Shown: in pieces, positions 1 to 5,708 of the stretch | How positions within the stretch are numbered: position 1 is the stretch's first letter | Layout of the letters: each line of letters opens with the position of its first letter | From: Thermoleophilia bacterium | Lineage (GTDB): Bacteria > Actinomycetota > Thermoleophilia > Gaiellales > SKUG01 | Assembly (NCBI GenBank): GCA_025964455.1 | Contig: JAOPYU010000265.1 | Location: 1 to 12,525, forward strand | Length of the DNA: 12,525 bases | Direction of reading: 5' to 3' | Translations under genes and position numbers: made by a program | Notes under the pieces: model-generated | The model's database searches: none | Seen by the model: only the letters and a program-made list of their open reading frames with translations | Told to the model about the DNA's origin: nothing

Positions 1-1060
1 CGAAGTGCTGCTGCGACTCGATGAGTCCGGCGTCGCTCGGGGCCTCGCCATCCGTGAATACGCGTTCGCGCTGGCGCGCCCGGAACTCGGGGTGCGCCTC
101 GGCGGGCACGTCCACGCCGGCGCGGCGCTGCGCCTCGCGCGGCGTGACGGCCTCGTCGCGCACGGCGGGAATGCCGAGCAACACGGGTGCCACGATCGGC
201 ACGGTCGACGGAGACAGGAACCGCAGCAGGGCGACCGCGTGTCGTGGGTGCCGGTACAGGTGACCGTTCGCCCAGCGCAGTGGCCAGCGCACGAGTGCAT
301 CGGTCAGGCGCGACTGGCGCAGGCCGAAGAGCTGGCGGATGTGGCGCGGGTACGTGGAGACGGTCCCGCGGCCGATCAGACGCGCCACGGGGATCACGAG
401 CAGTCGGCGCAGCCGGGACATGTTGGGCGGGTAGGACGTCTCGGTCTGCAGGATGTAGGCGGTCATCGACTGCGCCGCCTCCGACGCCGCCATCCGCGGG
501 CGCCACGACTCGAAGTAGGCGCGCACCGCCTCGCGGCTCGACGGCACGGTCTCCGGGTCGATGGTCTGCAGCTGCGCGGCGATCGCACACTCGGTCCAAT
601 ACGCCGCCTCGTCCTCGGGCGAGAGCTTCCCCGGCCCGAACCGCTCGTAGCAGTACAGGATCGAGTGCCACGCGGTCATGTGGATCCACAGCTGCGAATC
701 CGGGCGATTGGCGTCGTACTCCCCGCCGGTCACCGGGTCGATCCCGATCGCCTTGGAGTGGATCCTGACCAGCACGTCCGCCGCGCGCACGGCGGGCTCG
801 CTCGCACCGAACGCCACCATGGAGAAGTACCGCAGCGTCCGGTCATACCGCGTGTGGGTTCGCGAGCGGACCCCGCCCGAGCGGTCGACCGCGGCGATCA
901 GGTTGGGATCGAGCTGCTCGATAGTGACGGCGCGCTGGAACCCCGTCGAGAGCGAGGAGGGGTACGACCACACGCGCCATGTCACCGATCCGGGGCCGAA
1001 GAACCCGTTGTCGGCGTGCGGCGCGTGCTGCTGCGCCTCCTGCGATCGCGTGGCACCCAT
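1..1060 (-). CDS. MpaB/DUF2236-family oxygenase, 3' end beyond the window
   Basis: On the minus strand an open frame starts with ATG at 1060 and runs without a stop to the left edge, giving 353 complete codons. The translation has the conserved core of the MpaB/latex-clearing-protein family (DUF2236): VRIHSKAIGIDPVTGGEYDA, then DSQLWIHMTAWHSI, then YCYERFGPGKLSPEDEAAYW. Characterised family members are b-type haem proteins that carry out oxygenations, such as mycophenolic acid side-chain cleavage and rubber cleavage; the histidines in RIHS, WIHM and AWHS are candidate haem-pocket residues. Most members, including this one, have no known substrate. An AAGGGA Shine-Dalgarno sequence lies 6 nt before the ATG. 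No signal peptide is visible. The gene is divergent from ispG. Family assignment is fairly firm; function is open. Confidence 0.82.
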   Translation of the reverse strand, partial: MGATRSQEAQQHAPHADNGFFGPGSVTWRVWSYPSSLSTGFQRAVTIEQLDPNLIAAVDRSGGVRSRTHTRYDRTLRYFSMVAFGASEPAVRAADVLVRIHSKAIGIDPVTGGEYDANRPDSQLWIHMTAWHSILYCYERFGPGKLSPEDEAAYWTECAIAAQLQTIDPETVPSSREAVRAYFESWRPRMAASEAAQSMTAYILQTETSYPPNMSRLRRLLVIPVARLIGRGTVSTYPRHIRQLFGLRQSRLTDALVRWPLRWANGHLYRHPRHAVALLRFLSPSTVPIVAPVLLGIPAVRDEAVTPREAQRRAGVDVPAEAHPEFRARQRERVFTDGEAPSDAGLIESQQHF

Positions 1061-1103
1061 CGAGCGTCCCTTCCCGCGCTGGACCATCCCAGCGTCGGTG
1101 CAG

Positions 1104-1134
1104 ATCCTACGGTCATCGACGGTCACCTCCGCAA
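1104..1134 (-). promoter_or_regulatory. Putative promoter of the MpaB-like gene
   Basis: Read on the minus strand, TTGCGG (1134-1129) is followed after 19 nt by TAGGAT (1109-1104), a typical actinobacterial -10. This would give a leader of roughly 35-40 nt before the ATG at 1060. The spacer is longer than the ideal 17 nt, so the -35 assignment is weak. Confidence 0.4.
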
Positions 1135-1154
1135 CGCGCGCGCAGGGGGGCCGA

Positions 1155-1160
1155 TAGACT
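1155..1160 (+). promoter_or_regulatory. -10 box of ispG, leaderless arrangement
   Basis: TAGACT lies 6 nt before the ATG at 1167, so a transcript starting at the usual distance would begin on or next to the start codon. The six bases before the ATG (TCTCCC) cannot pair as a Shine-Dalgarno sequence. This points to leaderless translation of ispG. Confidence 0.5.
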
Positions 1161-1166
1161 TCTCCC

Positions 1167-2324
1167 ATGGCTTCCAAGCGTCAAGTCCAGGTAGGTCGGG
1201 TCACGGTCGGCGGAGGCGCTCCGGTGGCGGTCCAGTCGATGACCACCACCCAGACCAACGACCCCAAGGCGACGCTCGCCCAGATCCAGGAGCTGTTCGA
1301 GGCCGGATGCGAGATCGTGCGCGTGGCGGTGCCCGGGCTCCCCGACGCCCACGCCCTGCCGGAGATCGTGAAGTTCTCGCCGCTGCCGGTTGTCGCCGAC
1401 ATCCACTTCAACGCGTCCCTCGCGCTCAAGGCGATCGAGGCCAACGTCGCGTGCGTGCGCATCAACCCCGGCAACATCGGCGGCGACGACAAGGTCATCC
1501 AGGTCGTGGAGGCCGCCCGGGCCAAGAACATCCCCATTCGCATCGGCATGAACATGGGGTCGCTTCCGCAGCACCTGCGCTCGATGGCCGTGCCCTCGCC
1601 GGCCGAGGCGCTCGTGGAGGGCGCGCTGGAGGAGGTTCGCCTGCTCGAGCGGATGGGCTACCAGAACTACAAGATCTCGGTGAAGGCCTCCGACCCGGTC
1701 GTGATGGTCAACGCCTACCGCCAGCTGAGCGAGAAGGTCGACTGCCCGCTGCACCTGGGCGTGACCGAGGCCGGCACGCCGTTCGCCGGCACGATCAAGA
1801 GCTCGGTCGGGCTCGGCGCGCTCCTGCTCGACGGCATCGGCGACACCATCCGCGTGTCGCTCTCGGCTCCGCCGGTGGAGGAGGTCAAGGTCGCGTGGGA
1901 GGTGCTCAAGGCGACCGGCCTGCGCAAGAAGGGGTTCAACATGATCGCCTGCCCCTCGTGTGGGCGCGCGGACGTGGAGATCGTGGAGCTCGCCGGCCAG
2001 GTCGAGGAGCGGCTCCATCGCGACTACGCGAACGAGATCATGGAGATCGCCGTGATGGGCTGTGCGGTGAACGGCCCGGGCGAGGCCGGCAACGCGGATT
2101 TCGGGATCGCGGGCGGGCGCCACGTCGGCTTCCTGTACGCGCACGGCGAGGTGCTCAAGAAGGTGCCGCAGGCCGAGCTCGTCGATGAGCTGTTCGTCCA
2201 GATCGACCGATGGATCGCCGCCGGCAAGCCCGACCACCGCCAGCGCGATGCGTTCGGCAAGCACGACGGCGCCGACGACGCGGCCGAGGGCCCGCGGGTC
2301 ACACTCGTCGGAGCGCCCGAATGA
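1167..2324 (+). CDS. ispG: 4-hydroxy-3-methylbut-2-enyl diphosphate synthase IspG (GcpE)
   Basis: This is the penultimate enzyme of the MEP isoprenoid pathway, converting methylerythritol cyclodiphosphate to HMBPP in the cytoplasm with a 4Fe-4S cluster. The 385-residue protein has the TIM-barrel N-terminal part (VGGGAPVAVQSMT at 14-26, ADIHFN at 77-82, RINPGNIGG at 98-106) and the cluster domain with Cys262 and Cys265 (CPSCGR), Cys299 (MGCAVNGPGE) and the ligand Glu306. Its length is typical of the two-domain bacterial form. The last 25 or so residues are polar and probably disordered. The start is the ATG at 1167, just after the TAGACT box. Its stop overlaps the start of the next gene (ATGA), so the two are translationally coupled. 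Identification is secure. Confidence 0.97.
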   Translation: MASKRQVQVGRVTVGGGAPVAVQSMTTTQTNDPKATLAQIQELFEAGCEIVRVAVPGLPDAHALPEIVKFSPLPVVADIHFNASLALKAIEANVACVRINPGNIGGDDKVIQVVEAARAKNIPIRIGMNMGSLPQHLRSMAVPSPAEALVEGALEEVRLLERMGYQNYKISVKASDPVVMVNAYRQLSEKVDCPLHLGVTEAGTPFAGTIKSSVGLGALLLDGIGDTIRVSLSAPPVEEVKVAWEVLKATGLRKKGFNMIACPSCGRADVEIVELAGQVEERLHRDYANEIMEIAVMGCAVNGPGEAGNADFGIAGGRHVGFLYAHGEVLKKVPQAELVDELFVQIDRWIAAGKPDHRQRDAFGKHDGADDAAEGPRVTLVGAPE

Positions 2325-2770
2325 CGCGCGTCGAGACGATGCGCGCCGGGTTGATGCCGCACGCGGTGTGGACGCTCCTCGGGGCCGCCTCGGTGGCATG
2401 CATGTGGTACGCGTGGTCACTGCCCGGCGGGATCGGCATGTTCGTGTGCATCGGCCTCGCCTTCGTGCTGTGGCGCGTGCTCGGCTCGCGCGGCTCGTGG
2501 ATGGCGCTCATCGTGATCGGCCTCGGCATGGGTGGCGTGCTCGGCTGGCAGGCCGCGACCGGCTCGCGGTGCCCGGCCGAGGGGACCAAGGTGTTCCTCA
2601 AGGAGGGCAAGCCGCCCGTCGGCTGCGACGAGGTGCGCGCCAGCGCCGCGGTCATGGGCGTCTTCTTCGCCATGATCGCGCTCATCGGCATCGCCGCCCC
2701 GTTCTACGCCAGCCGCCTCGATGAGGAAGATGACGACGTCGCCATCGACGCTGCCACCCCCATCGGCTGA
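2321..2770 (+). CDS. Small four-helix membrane protein of unknown function
   Basis: I do not recognise this 149-residue protein. It has four hydrophobic helices at about 14-32, 36-54, 59-77 and 107-130. Positive charges in the N-terminus and in the 51-58 loop suggest a cytoplasmic N-terminus, which places the 78-106 loop outside. That loop contains two cysteines (Cys84, Cys102) that could form a disulfide. The C-terminus is strongly acidic (DEEDDD). The start ATG at 2321 overlaps the ispG stop in an ATGA junction, so it is probably made from the ispG transcript. A start at 2339 (second methionine) is possible but less likely. The coupling hints at a housekeeping envelope role, but no function can be assigned. 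Confidence 0.75.
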   Translation: MTRVETMRAGLMPHAVWTLLGAASVACMWYAWSLPGGIGMFVCIGLAFVLWRVLGSRGSWMALIVIGLGMGGVLGWQAATGSRCPAEGTKVFLKEGKPPVGCDEVRASAAVMGVFFAMIALIGIAAPFYASRLDEEDDDVAIDAATPIG

Positions 2771-2786
2771 CTCGCTCGTCCCACCT

Positions 2787-2834
2787 GATTTCGGTGACGT
2801 TGACCGGCCCTGATGCGGCGAACGTCACCAGATC
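2787..2834 (-). repeat. 48-bp palindromic repeat, copy 1 (inverted relative to copies 2 and 3)
   Basis: The arms are GGTGACGTT (2793-2801) and AACGTCACC (2821-2829), a perfect 9-bp inverted repeat. It continues inward as CCG/CGG after a two-base mismatch, around a short loop. The element is bounded by GATTT at 2787 and AGATC ending at 2834. Its reverse complement aligns without gaps over 48 bp to the copies at 7116 and 8188. It lies 16 nt after the membrane-protein stop, where it could act as a transcription barrier, but it has no T-tract. Confidence 0.85.
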
Positions 2835-2910
2835 GATCGTGCGGGCGACGCCCGTGGCCATCCCGGGCCAATCTCGACATCGGTCCCTCCCGCCGCGCGC
2901 CGCGCCCGCG

Positions 2911-2916
2911 TAACGT
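2911..2916 (+). promoter_or_regulatory. -10 box of the 36-residue-repeat protein gene
   Basis: TAACGT is followed by 7 nt and then the ATG at 2924, with no Shine-Dalgarno sequence in between. As with ispG, this suggests a leaderless transcript. No convincing -35 box is visible. The preceding 75 bases hold only small GC hairpins, for example TGGCC/GGCCA at 2855-2870. Confidence 0.4.
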
Positions 2917-2923
2917 TCGGCGC

Positions 2924-3343
2924 ATGAACCTTTCCTCGATCCCTGCCGCCGCCGCCATGCCGTCGATCCACGCCCCGGCCGCCACACCGTTCGCGGCGAG
3001 CGCGGAGCTCGCCCCGCCGGACGTCGCGGGCATCATGTCGGCCGTCAACAACGCGATGTACAACTACCCGCAGGCCGACCGCTCCTTCGTGATCCAGGCA
3101 TCGCTGCGCGGCAACCGCACCGGCTCCGACGTCGCGAGCATCGTCAGCTCGGTCAACAACGCGATGTACAACTTCGCGCAGTCCGACCGCGTCCGCGTGA
3201 TCGGTGCCGGCGTCTCCGGCCCCTACTCGGGCGCCGAGATCGCCTCGACGATCTCCTCGGTCAACAACTCGATGTACAACTATCCGCAGGCCGACCGCAC
3301 GAACACGATCGTCGCCGCGATCGCCCCGCGCGACCACTGCTGA
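2924..3343 (+). CDS. Unrecognised protein with three 36-residue tandem repeats
   Basis: The 139-residue protein has an Ala/Pro-rich head (1-30) followed by three copies of a motif with a period of exactly 36 residues; the VNN triplets lie at 41, 77 and 113. The consensus is [DE][VI]A.I.S.VNN[AS]MYN[YF].Q[AS]DR....I. The asparagines, tyrosines and DR pair are invariant across copies. The first two repeats end in glycine-rich linkers; the third stops after the core and the protein ends in Cys139. There is no basic n-region or hydrophobic stretch, so no signal peptide is evident. The ATG at 2924 is supported by the -10 box 7 nt upstream. The stop is 7 nt before an L,D-transpeptidase gene, so the two are very likely co-transcribed and may work together. 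I cannot name the family; the repeats could be helical hairpins for self-assembly or ligand binding. Confidence 0.72.
   Translation: MNLSSIPAAAAMPSIHAPAATPFAASAELAPPDVAGIMSAVNNAMYNYPQADRSFVIQASLRGNRTGSDVASIVSSVNNAMYNFAQSDRVRVIGAGVSGPYSGAEIASTISSVNNSMYNYPQADRTNTIVAAIAPRDHC
3020..3319 (+). repeat. Three in-frame tandem repeats, 108-bp period
   Basis: The codons of residues 33-132 form three units of 108 bp. They are conserved at the DNA level around the core that encodes VNN.MYN (near 3044, 3152 and 3260). This indicates internal duplication of one coding module. Confidence 0.75.
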
Positions 3344-3350
3344 TCCAGCG

Positions 3351-3932
3351 ATGGCGCGGATCCTGCACATCGGCAACTCCGGCGCGGACGTCGCCCGGCT
3401 GACGACGCGCCTCGCATCCCTCGGCTACGCCGTGCCGCGATCGAGCACCTTCACCGATGCGACCCACCACGCGGTCATGGCCTTCCAGAAGGTCAACGGC
3501 CTCGAGCGCGATGGCGTCGCCGGCGCCCGCACCATGGCGCAGCTCGTGCAGCCGCTCGGCGTTCGGATCGGGCGGGGGGCGCCGGACCGCGTCGTCATCG
3601 ATCGCTCCGACCAGGTGCTCATGCTCGTCCGGGGCGGGCGCGTGCGTGCGATCTACAATGCCTCGACCGGCAACCCGTCGCTGCCCGACGGCCGCGGCGA
3701 GGTCACCCCGCTCGGCACCTTCCGGGTCGGGCGCAAGGTCCGCGGCCCGCACCGAGCCGAACTCGGGACCCTCTACTGGCCGAGCTTCTTCCACGGCGGG
3801 ATCGCCGTGCACGGCGCGCCCTCGGTGCCGGCGACGCCGCAGAGCCACGGCTGCGTGCGAGTACCACTCACCAGCGCACGCACGATCTACGATGCGATGC
3901 GCGCCGGCACGGTCGTCCAGGTCCGCGCCTGA
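3351..3932 (+). CDS. L,D-transpeptidase (YkuD domain) with peptidoglycan-binding domain
   Basis: The 193-residue protein has an N-terminal PG_binding_1-type domain (about 5-68: ILHIGNSGADVARLTTRLASLGY, cited here as residues 4-26, and the later FTDATHHAVMAFQKVNGLERDG region, 34-55) and a C-terminal YkuD catalytic domain (about 79-193). The catalytic signature is complete: His154 in IAVHG and SHGCVR at 165-170, with nucleophile Cys168. Such enzymes form 3-3 peptide cross-links in peptidoglycan or attach proteins to it. The ATG at 3351 follows the upstream stop by 7 nt. The peptidoglycan-binding motif begins at residue 4, so there is no room for a signal peptide, which is odd for a periplasmic/wall enzyme. 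Upstream in-frame codons overlap the repeat-protein gene and look like shadow sequence. Domain calls are firm; the route of export is unexplained. Confidence 0.9.
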   Translation: MARILHIGNSGADVARLTTRLASLGYAVPRSSTFTDATHHAVMAFQKVNGLERDGVAGARTMAQLVQPLGVRIGRGAPDRVVIDRSDQVLMLVRGGRVRAIYNASTGNPSLPDGRGEVTPLGTFRVGRKVRGPHRAELGTLYWPSFFHGGIAVHGAPSVPATPQSHGCVRVPLTSARTIYDAMRAGTVVQVRA

Positions 3933-3942
3933 TCAATTCGGG

Positions 3943-3971
3943 TGGAACGGCGAGGCCCGCCACGCTATGCT
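3943..3971 (+). promoter_or_regulatory. Promoter of tRNA-Pro
   Basis: TGGAAC (3943-3948) and TATGCT (3966-3971) are 17 nt apart. Transcription would start about 5-7 nt before the mature tRNA 5' end at 3983. The -10 is good and the -35 is partial. Confidence 0.55.
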
Positions 3972-3982
3972 CCGTGGAACTG

Positions 3983-4056
3983 CGGGACGTGGCGCAGTCT
4001 GGTAGCGCACCCGGCTGGGGGCCGGGCGGTCGCTGGTTCGAATCCAGTCGTCCCGA
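3983..4056 (+). tRNA. tRNA-Pro, anticodon GGG
   Basis: A full cloverleaf can be drawn. The acceptor arms CGGGACG (3983-3989) and CGTCCCG (4049-4055) pair perfectly. The D stem is GCGC/GCGC. The anticodon stem CCCGG/CCGGG encloses the 7-nt loop CTGGGGG with anticodon GGG at 4017-4019. The T stem GCTGG/CCAGT encloses TTCGAAT. The discriminator base is A4056. The next bases are TGC, so CCA is not encoded and must be added by CCA-transferase. It reads CCC and CCU proline codons. Confidence 0.96.
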
Positions 4057-4064
4057 TGCATCGA

Positions 4065-4101
4065 CGAGGGGTGGTCACGGAGCAATCCGGGCCGCCCCTC
4101 G
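4065..4101 (+). terminator. Hairpin downstream of tRNA-Pro
   Basis: CGAGGGGTGG (4065-4074) pairs with CCGCCCCTCG (4092-4101), ten pairs including one G-T. Inside, CGGA (4078-4081) and TCCG (4086-4089) close a GCAA tetraloop. The stem is strong but has no T-tract after it, as is common in high-GC actinobacteria. It is probably the tRNA terminator or 3' processing boundary. Confidence 0.6.
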
Positions 4102-4146
4102 CGCGTGTTGCCAAGTAGTTGCGCGCGCACGGTCCGGCGCGCCGAG

Positions 4147-4152
4147 TACGAT
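4147..4152 (+). promoter_or_regulatory. -10 box of the phospholipid synthase gene
   Basis: TACGAT is followed by 8 nt and an in-frame GTG at 4161. No Shine-Dalgarno sequence precedes that GTG. This supports a leaderless start there rather than at upstream in-frame codons. Confidence 0.45.
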
Positions 4153-4160
4153 TGCGCCCG

Positions 4161-4781
4161 GTGGAATCCCCCCGCTCCACGTTCATTCGGAACCTCCCGA
4201 ACGTCCTCACGTCGCTCCGCCTGGCTGCGGTGCCGATCTTCATCGTCCTGATGGTGGTGGAGGAGGGTCCGTCGGTCGTTGCCGGAGCCCTGTTCTTCGG
4301 CGCGGCGTTCACCGATTTCTTCGACGGTTTCCTCGCTCGGCGCTTCCACGTGATGAGCCAGTTCGGCAAGGTCGTCGATCCGCTCGCCGACCGCTTGCTC
4401 GTGAACAGCGCCGTGCTCCTGCTGTGCTTCTACGACAGCCGCTGGTCCGGCGGCGGCGGGCGCCTCATGGGCCCGGAGTTCCTGATCGTGTTCGCGCGCG
4501 ACCTGCCGGCCATCTACGGCTACAGCAAGGTACGCGAGTTCACGATGGTCGACGTGACGCAGCTCGGGAAATGGGGCATGGCCCTCATGATGGCGGGCAT
4601 CACTTGGCTGCTGCTGCTGCCGGATGCGACCTGGCCGGTGTGGCCGTTCGAGGCGGGGCTGATCGTGAGCGTGGTGGTGTTCGTGCAGTACTTCCGCCGG
4701 TATGGCTGGATGCTGCGACGCTCGACCGCGCGCAACCCTGAAGCCGTGGTCGAGCGTGCACCGGACGCTCGTGTAGACTGA
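4161..4781 (+). CDS. pgsA: CDP-alcohol phosphatidyltransferase, PgsA type
   Basis: This membrane enzyme family condenses CDP-diacylglycerol with an alcohol phosphate. The PgsA branch makes phosphatidylglycerol phosphate from glycerol-3-phosphate. The 206-residue product opens with the typical RNLPNVLTSLRLAAVPIFI amphipathic/first-helix segment (10-28) and carries the complete signature D-x2-DG-x2-AR-x8-G-x3-D-x3-D: Asp52, Asp55-Gly56, Ala59-Arg60, Gly69, Asp73 and Asp77. Several hydrophobic helices follow up to about 180, then a polar tail. The GTG at 4161 is preferred because the family motif begins right after it and a -10 box lies 8 nt upstream. Substrate specificity within the family is not fixed by the sequence alone; phosphatidylinositol-phosphate or cardiolipin synthase are alternatives. 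It heads the segment leading to the RsiG-like, FHA and MerR genes. Confidence 0.88.
   Translation: MESPRSTFIRNLPNVLTSLRLAAVPIFIVLMVVEEGPSVVAGALFFGAAFTDFFDGFLARRFHVMSQFGKVVDPLADRLLVNSAVLLLCFYDSRWSGGGGRLMGPEFLIVFARDLPAIYGYSKVREFTMVDVTQLGKWGMALMMAGITWLLLLPDATWPVWPFEAGLIVSVVVFVQYFRRYGWMLRRSTARNPEAVVERAPDARVD
4774..4779 (+). promoter_or_regulatory. Possible -10 box for the RsiG-like gene
   Basis: TAGACT, identical to the ispG box, overlaps the last codons and stop of the phospholipid synthase gene. It would start a transcript near 4786 with a leader of about 54 nt before the GTG at 4840. No clear -35 is visible, so this is tentative. Confidence 0.3.
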
Positions 4782-4825
4782 ACGATTGCCGGAGCGATTG
4801 GGGGGCCGACCCCGTCGCCGGACAC

Positions 4826-4830
4826 GGAGG
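4826..4830 (+). promoter_or_regulatory. Shine-Dalgarno site that fixes the RsiG-like start
   Basis: GGAGG (4826-4830), within a purine-rich GGAGGAG run, lies 9 nt before the GTG at 4840. It outranks the upstream in-frame TTG at 4786, which would put this Shine-Dalgarno site inside the coding region. Confidence 0.7.
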
Positions 4831-4839
4831 AGAACCACT

Positions 4840-5100
4840 GTGGAAGCGCTGCCTGACCTTGGCTCGCTCGACGACACCCAGCTCAAGGAGCTGATCGATC
4901 GTTTCGTGAAGGAGGAGAACGAGGTCTCCTACCGCCGCCGCATCCTCCATGGCTACATCGACATCCTCAAGTCGGAGCTGCTGGCCCGCAAGAAGGAGGC
5001 CTACACCGGCGAGGGTGGAGCGCTCGACAACATCGACATCGAGCAGCTGAGCCGCATCCTGTCCGGCAAGGGCCTGCCTGAAGATGGCGGCAAGGGCTGA
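4840..5100 (+). CDS. rsiG: RsiG-like c-di-GMP-responsive anti-sigma factor, single-motif form
   Basis: The 86-residue, helical, soluble protein carries one near-complete copy of the RsiG c-di-GMP signature E-x3-S-x2-R-x3-Q-x3-D: Glu26, Ser30, Arg33, His37 and Asp41. The only change is His in place of Gln. In Streptomyces, RsiG has two such motifs on a helical hairpin and, with c-di-GMP bound, sequesters the FliA-related sigma factor WhiG. Deeper-branching actinobacteria such as Rubrobacter have a shorter RsiG with one motif that works as a homodimer. The size and single motif here match that type. The preceding LKELIDRFVKEENEVSYRRR helix and the C-terminal DIEQLSRILSGKG segment are as expected for the family. 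The GTG start is set by the Shine-Dalgarno site. The gene lies between the phospholipid synthase and FHA genes. Family assignment is good; ligand binding and the sigma partner are inferred. Confidence 0.8.
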   Translation: MEALPDLGSLDDTQLKELIDRFVKEENEVSYRRRILHGYIDILKSELLARKKEAYTGEGGALDNIDIEQLSRILSGKGLPEDGGKG

Positions 5101-5143
5101 CGACGAGGCGACCCGCGCGCTCGTCGCGCCGGGACGGTGACCC

Positions 5144-5599
5144 ATGACCTGTACCGCCTGCGGACACGAGAACGACGCCGACGCGAACTACTGCGCGAAA
5201 TGCGGCTCCTACCTGGTCGGTGACCAGTCGACGGAGACGCTGCCCGTGTCGCTTCCGGGCGTCGGTCGGGACCCCGAATCCAACGTCCCCGTGGAGCCAT
5301 CGGGTGGGCAGGGTGCGGCCCTCGTCATCCGCTCCGGTGGGGGTCGCTCGGGTGAACGCTTCAGGATCCTCGACAAGACCACGATCGGGCGCTCGCCGAC
5401 CTCCGACATCTTCCTTGACGACGTCACCGTCTCACGGGAACATGCGGTGGTGTACAACGACGGGAGCACGATCAGGATCGAGGACCGCGCGAGCCTGAAC
5501 GGGACGTTCGTGAATCACGAACGGGTCGAGAAGCAGGAGCTCGACGCCGGTGACGAGATCCAGATCGGCAAGTACAAGCTGACGTACGTGGCCAACTAG
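5144..5599 (+). CDS. Zinc-ribbon plus FHA-domain protein, GarA-like
   Basis: The 151-residue protein has an N-terminal zinc ribbon (Cys3, Cys6, Cys17, Cys20 in CTACGHEN and CAKCG), a linker with the sequence STETLPV (29-35), and a C-terminal FHA domain (about 58-148). FHA landmarks are present: GRS at 82-84, VSREH at 96-100, SLNGT at 117-121 and Asn124. FHA domains bind phosphothreonine. In actinobacterial GarA/OdhI a phosphorylated Thr in a short N-terminal ETT motif folds back on the protein's own FHA domain and switches off binding to 2-oxoglutarate-metabolising enzymes. Thr30 or Thr32 could play that part here. The position directly before an FtsR-like MerR gene matches the garA-ftsR order of other actinobacteria. 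The zinc ribbon is unlike classical GarA, so the target may differ. Confidence 0.86.
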   Translation: MTCTACGHENDADANYCAKCGSYLVGDQSTETLPVSLPGVGRDPESNVPVEPSGGQGAALVIRSGGGRSGERFRILDKTTIGRSPTSDIFLDDVTVSREHAVVYNDGSTIRIEDRASLNGTFVNHERVEKQELDAGDEIQIGKYKLTYVAN

Positions 5600-5615
5600 G
5601 CCCGCGTCGTCGCAC

Positions 5616-5660
5616 CAGATTTTTTGTTTTGAGCGAAGCACGACGGCCCACGGATGGGCC
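5616..5660 (+). promoter_or_regulatory. T-rich tract and hairpin in the leader of the MerR gene
   Basis: The 109-base gap between the FHA and MerR genes holds a run of T (TTTTTTGTTTT, 5620-5630) that stands out in this GC-rich DNA. It is followed by a perfect 6-bp hairpin, GGCCCA (5645-5650) and TGGGCC (5655-5660), around CGGA. The T run may be an upstream promoter element or a pause site. No clear -10/-35 pair was found, so the function is uncertain. Confidence 0.35.
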
Positions 5661-5708
5661 ACCCGCTGCACACGGCGGGGCGTGACCAGGAAAGGTCCCC
5701 CACGACGC

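Noticed and set aside
1150..1157. GCCGATAG, seven of eight bases of the FliA/WhiG -10 consensus GCCGATAA, before ispG.
   Set aside because: No TAAA-like -35 lies at the required distance upstream, and the overlapping TAGACT explains the site as a housekeeping -10.
5..2188. A 727-residue plus-strand open frame across the first 2.2 kb.
   Set aside because: Its translation is Arg/Ala/Gly/His-rich shadow sequence. The MpaB-like gene on the minus strand and ispG in another plus frame explain the region with clear family motifs.
4786..4839. A longer RsiG-like protein starting at TTG 4786.
   Set aside because: The added residues are Arg/Gly-rich and unlike the family, and the strong Shine-Dalgarno site at 4826-4830 points to the GTG at 4840.
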